A stretch of 26,025 nt of DNA from a virus: positions 1-26,025 of IMG/VR virus record IMGVR_UViG_3300044695_003869; one strand, given 5' to 3'. Of the stretch, positions 24,883 through 26,025 are shown piece after piece. The translations under genes and the position numbers were made by a program. The notes beneath the pieces are model-generated. The model was not told where the DNA came from, did no database searches, and saw nothing but the letters and a program-made list of their open reading frames with translations. Within the stretch, counting starts at the first letter, position 1. Every line of letters starts with the position of its first letter.

Positions 24883-26025
24883 CCGTAGACCCAGACCTTT
24901 ACCTCGGCCCTGCCTCCGTCGCCGCCCTTACCGGCGGTTGTTCCTGACGATCCGGCGCTTGCTCCTCCGCCTCCGCCTGCTCCGCCGGGGACACCTCCGT
25001 TACCGCCTGCTCCGGCCGAATAGGTCGAGGCTCCCCCTCCTCCCCCTCCTCCTCCTTGCGAGGCCGATCCGTTGCCACCCGCTCCCCCGGTAGTGCCGGT
25101 CCCGGCCGTTCCTGCCGACCCGCCTCCCCCGGTAGCGACGGCCGCAGTCCGGGCCGCTGTGAAGATGTTCGTCGGGTCGGTCTCGTAAGAACCTCCCGCC
25201 CCTCCTACGAAGGCGGTAGTCGGAGTCGCGGCGACTCCTCCCCCTGCTCCTCCGCCTCCGGCTCCCTTGTAACCCTTAGATCCGGCTGCCCCTGCCCCGG
25301 CGAGGGCGGCGGTTCCGCCGCCTCCGGTAGCCGGGTTTATCTGCTGCGAGATCCCGACTCCGCCGAGGGCCGATCCCGTAGATGCCCCGCCGTTGAACCC
25401 TCCGCCTCCGCCGATGTAGTAGAGAGGCCCGAACCGAGAAAGACCGCCCCGGACGCCGTGGAAGCCGGTCCCGGACGGGTTCGCCCCGGTAGGGCCGACC
25501 CCCCCTGCCCCGACGGTAACGGTTACCGATCCGGTGACCTCGTCGCCGGTCAGGACATCGCGGTAGATTCCGCCGCCCGCTCCGCCTCCTCCTCCGAAAG
25601 AGTTAGAAGCCCCGGAACCTGATCCTCCGGACCCTCCGGCCGCTACGGTCTCGACGACGATTACCTTCGCCCCTGCGGGGATCGAGTAGGTCGTGGACGA
25701 TGTAAAGGTCTCGGAGTCGAGGAGGGACATCGCTCCTGCCGGACCGGAGGGACCACTTGGGCCACTCGCGCCCGCCGGACCACTTGCGCCCGTTGCTCCT
25801 GCGGCTCCCGAGGGTCCGGTCGCGCCTGTGGCTCCGGTCGCGCCCTCTGGCCCGCTCGGACCCGATGGGCCGGACGGACCCGTCGCGCCAGCCGCACCTG
25901 CCGGACCACTTGGCCCGGTTGCCCCCGTCTCCCCAATGATGCTTGCGCCGCTATCTACCCAAGTGAAACCGGCTCCCGGATCGGTCCAAGTCCAGATCGA
26001 GCCGTCGCTCAGGTCTATGTAGAGG
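24879..26025 (-). CDS. Collagen-like, glycine-rich tail fibre (5' end outside window)
   Basis: At least 381 codons, open through the right edge, so the N-terminus is missing. From the edge inward: a short Trp-rich segment ([18 protein letters not shown]), 23 uninterrupted Gly-X-Y triplets ([10 protein letters not shown] onward, coded between 25934 and 25728), then a junction ([19 protein letters not shown]) and about 270 residues of glycine-rich sequence with GGGG and GGAG runs, ending EVKVWVYG. An ATG at 25728-25730 is internal: the collagen repeat reads through it in frame. Gly-X-Y repeats form trimeric collagen-like stalks, and glycine-rich tips form polyglycine-type receptor-binding domains. 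ATGA overlap with the next small gene. Confidence 0.82.
   Translation of the reverse strand, partial: LYIDLSDGSIWTWTDPGAGFTWVDSGASIIGETGATGPSGPAGAAGATGPSGPSGPSGPEGATGATGATGPSGAAGATGASGPAGASGPSGPSGPAGAMSLLDSETFTSSTTYSIPAGAKVIVVETVAAGGSGGSGSGASNSFGGGGGAGGGIYRDVLTGDEVTGSVTVTVGAGGVGPTGANPSGTGFHGVRGGLSRFGPLYYIGGGGGFNGGASTGSALGGVGISQQINPATGGGGTAALAGAGAAGSKGYKGAGGGGAGGGVAATPTTAFVGGAGGSYETDPTNIFTAARTAAVATGGGGSAGTAGTGTTGGAGGNGSASQGGGGGGGGASTYSAGAGGNGGVPGGAGGGGGASAGSSGTTAGKGGDGGRAEVKVWVYG
25728..25934 (-). repeat. Collagen-like Gly-X-Y triplet repeat
   Basis: 23 consecutive codon triplets Gly-X-Y in the fibre gene, X mostly Pro or Ala and Y mostly Ser, Thr or Ala (GPS, GAT, GPA). No interruption. DNA copies vary at third positions, so this is not a recent tandem duplication. 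Confidence 0.85.

Noticed and set aside
25728-25730. ATG as the start of the glycine-rich fibre gene
   Set aside because: The upstream frame is open to the window edge and encodes an unbroken Gly-X-Y repeat ending exactly at this codon, so it is an internal Met.
1-26025. CRISPR array, insertion sequence, integrase or attachment site
   Set aside because: I found no regularly spaced repeats, transposase motifs, tyrosine or serine recombinase, or terminal inverted repeats.

Overview
This window is a piece of a tailed double-stranded DNA phage (or prophage) genome. It is GC-rich and densely packed: most neighbouring genes overlap by ATGA, GTGA or TGATG. Host evidence is indirect but consistent with an actinobacterium. 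There is a secreted lysozyme with a resuscitation-promoting-factor (Rpf) fold. Many uncoupled genes lack a Shine-Dalgarno site and instead carry TANNNT exactly 6-7 nt before the start codon, the signature of leaderless transcripts. The virion is inferred to have a contractile tail, because the genes follow the Mu/PBSX baseplate order (gp46/XkdS-like, then baseplate J, then gp48-like, then fibre).

Layout, left to right. 13-559 (minus): a SprT-like metallopeptidase and a Cys-rich small protein. 609-1781 (plus): two small unknown genes around a 570-bp non-coding stretch holding eight promoter-like elements in both orientations. 1832-2952 (minus): an HTH, small-terminase-like protein and an HNH-fold protein that has lost its catalytic residues. 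2953-3362: a gap with two plus-strand terminator hairpins followed by a promoter. 3363-5436 (plus): a small unknown, an HTH-metallophosphoesterase and a coiled-coil protein. 5407-8003 (minus): a winged-helix protein, two paralogous ParB-like proteins, a DUF6321 protein and a capsid-decoration-like protein with an inserted beta domain. 8035-9377 (minus): a terminator, the Rpf-like lysin, a two-helix holin candidate, a MerR/AlpA-like regulator and small membrane proteins.

9367-17364 (minus) is the DNA-metabolism block: RusA resolvase, KOW-like protein, GP88, dNMP kinase, zinc/membrane protein, DnaC-like loader, winged-helix initiator (with 16-bp tandem repeats inside it, lambda O style), HNH nuclease, PD-(D/E)XK-like protein, a ParB-associated-type protein, small proteins, a Cas4/RecB-like Fe-S exonuclease and a RecT/Bet annealing protein. 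17682-19034 (minus) is a second lysis module (amidase, holin, M15 peptidase). 19068-26025 (minus) is the tail module: fibre, gp48-like, baseplate J, XkdS-like, a GT4 glycosyltransferase, a small protein, and a collagen/glycine-rich fibre cut by the right edge.

Two promoter styles appear. The rightward small genes use TTGACA-17-TGn-TATGCT promoters with a real leader and ribosome site. Most leftward operons seem to start leaderless. Portal, major capsid, large terminase, tape measure, integrase and a recognisable repressor are not in the window.
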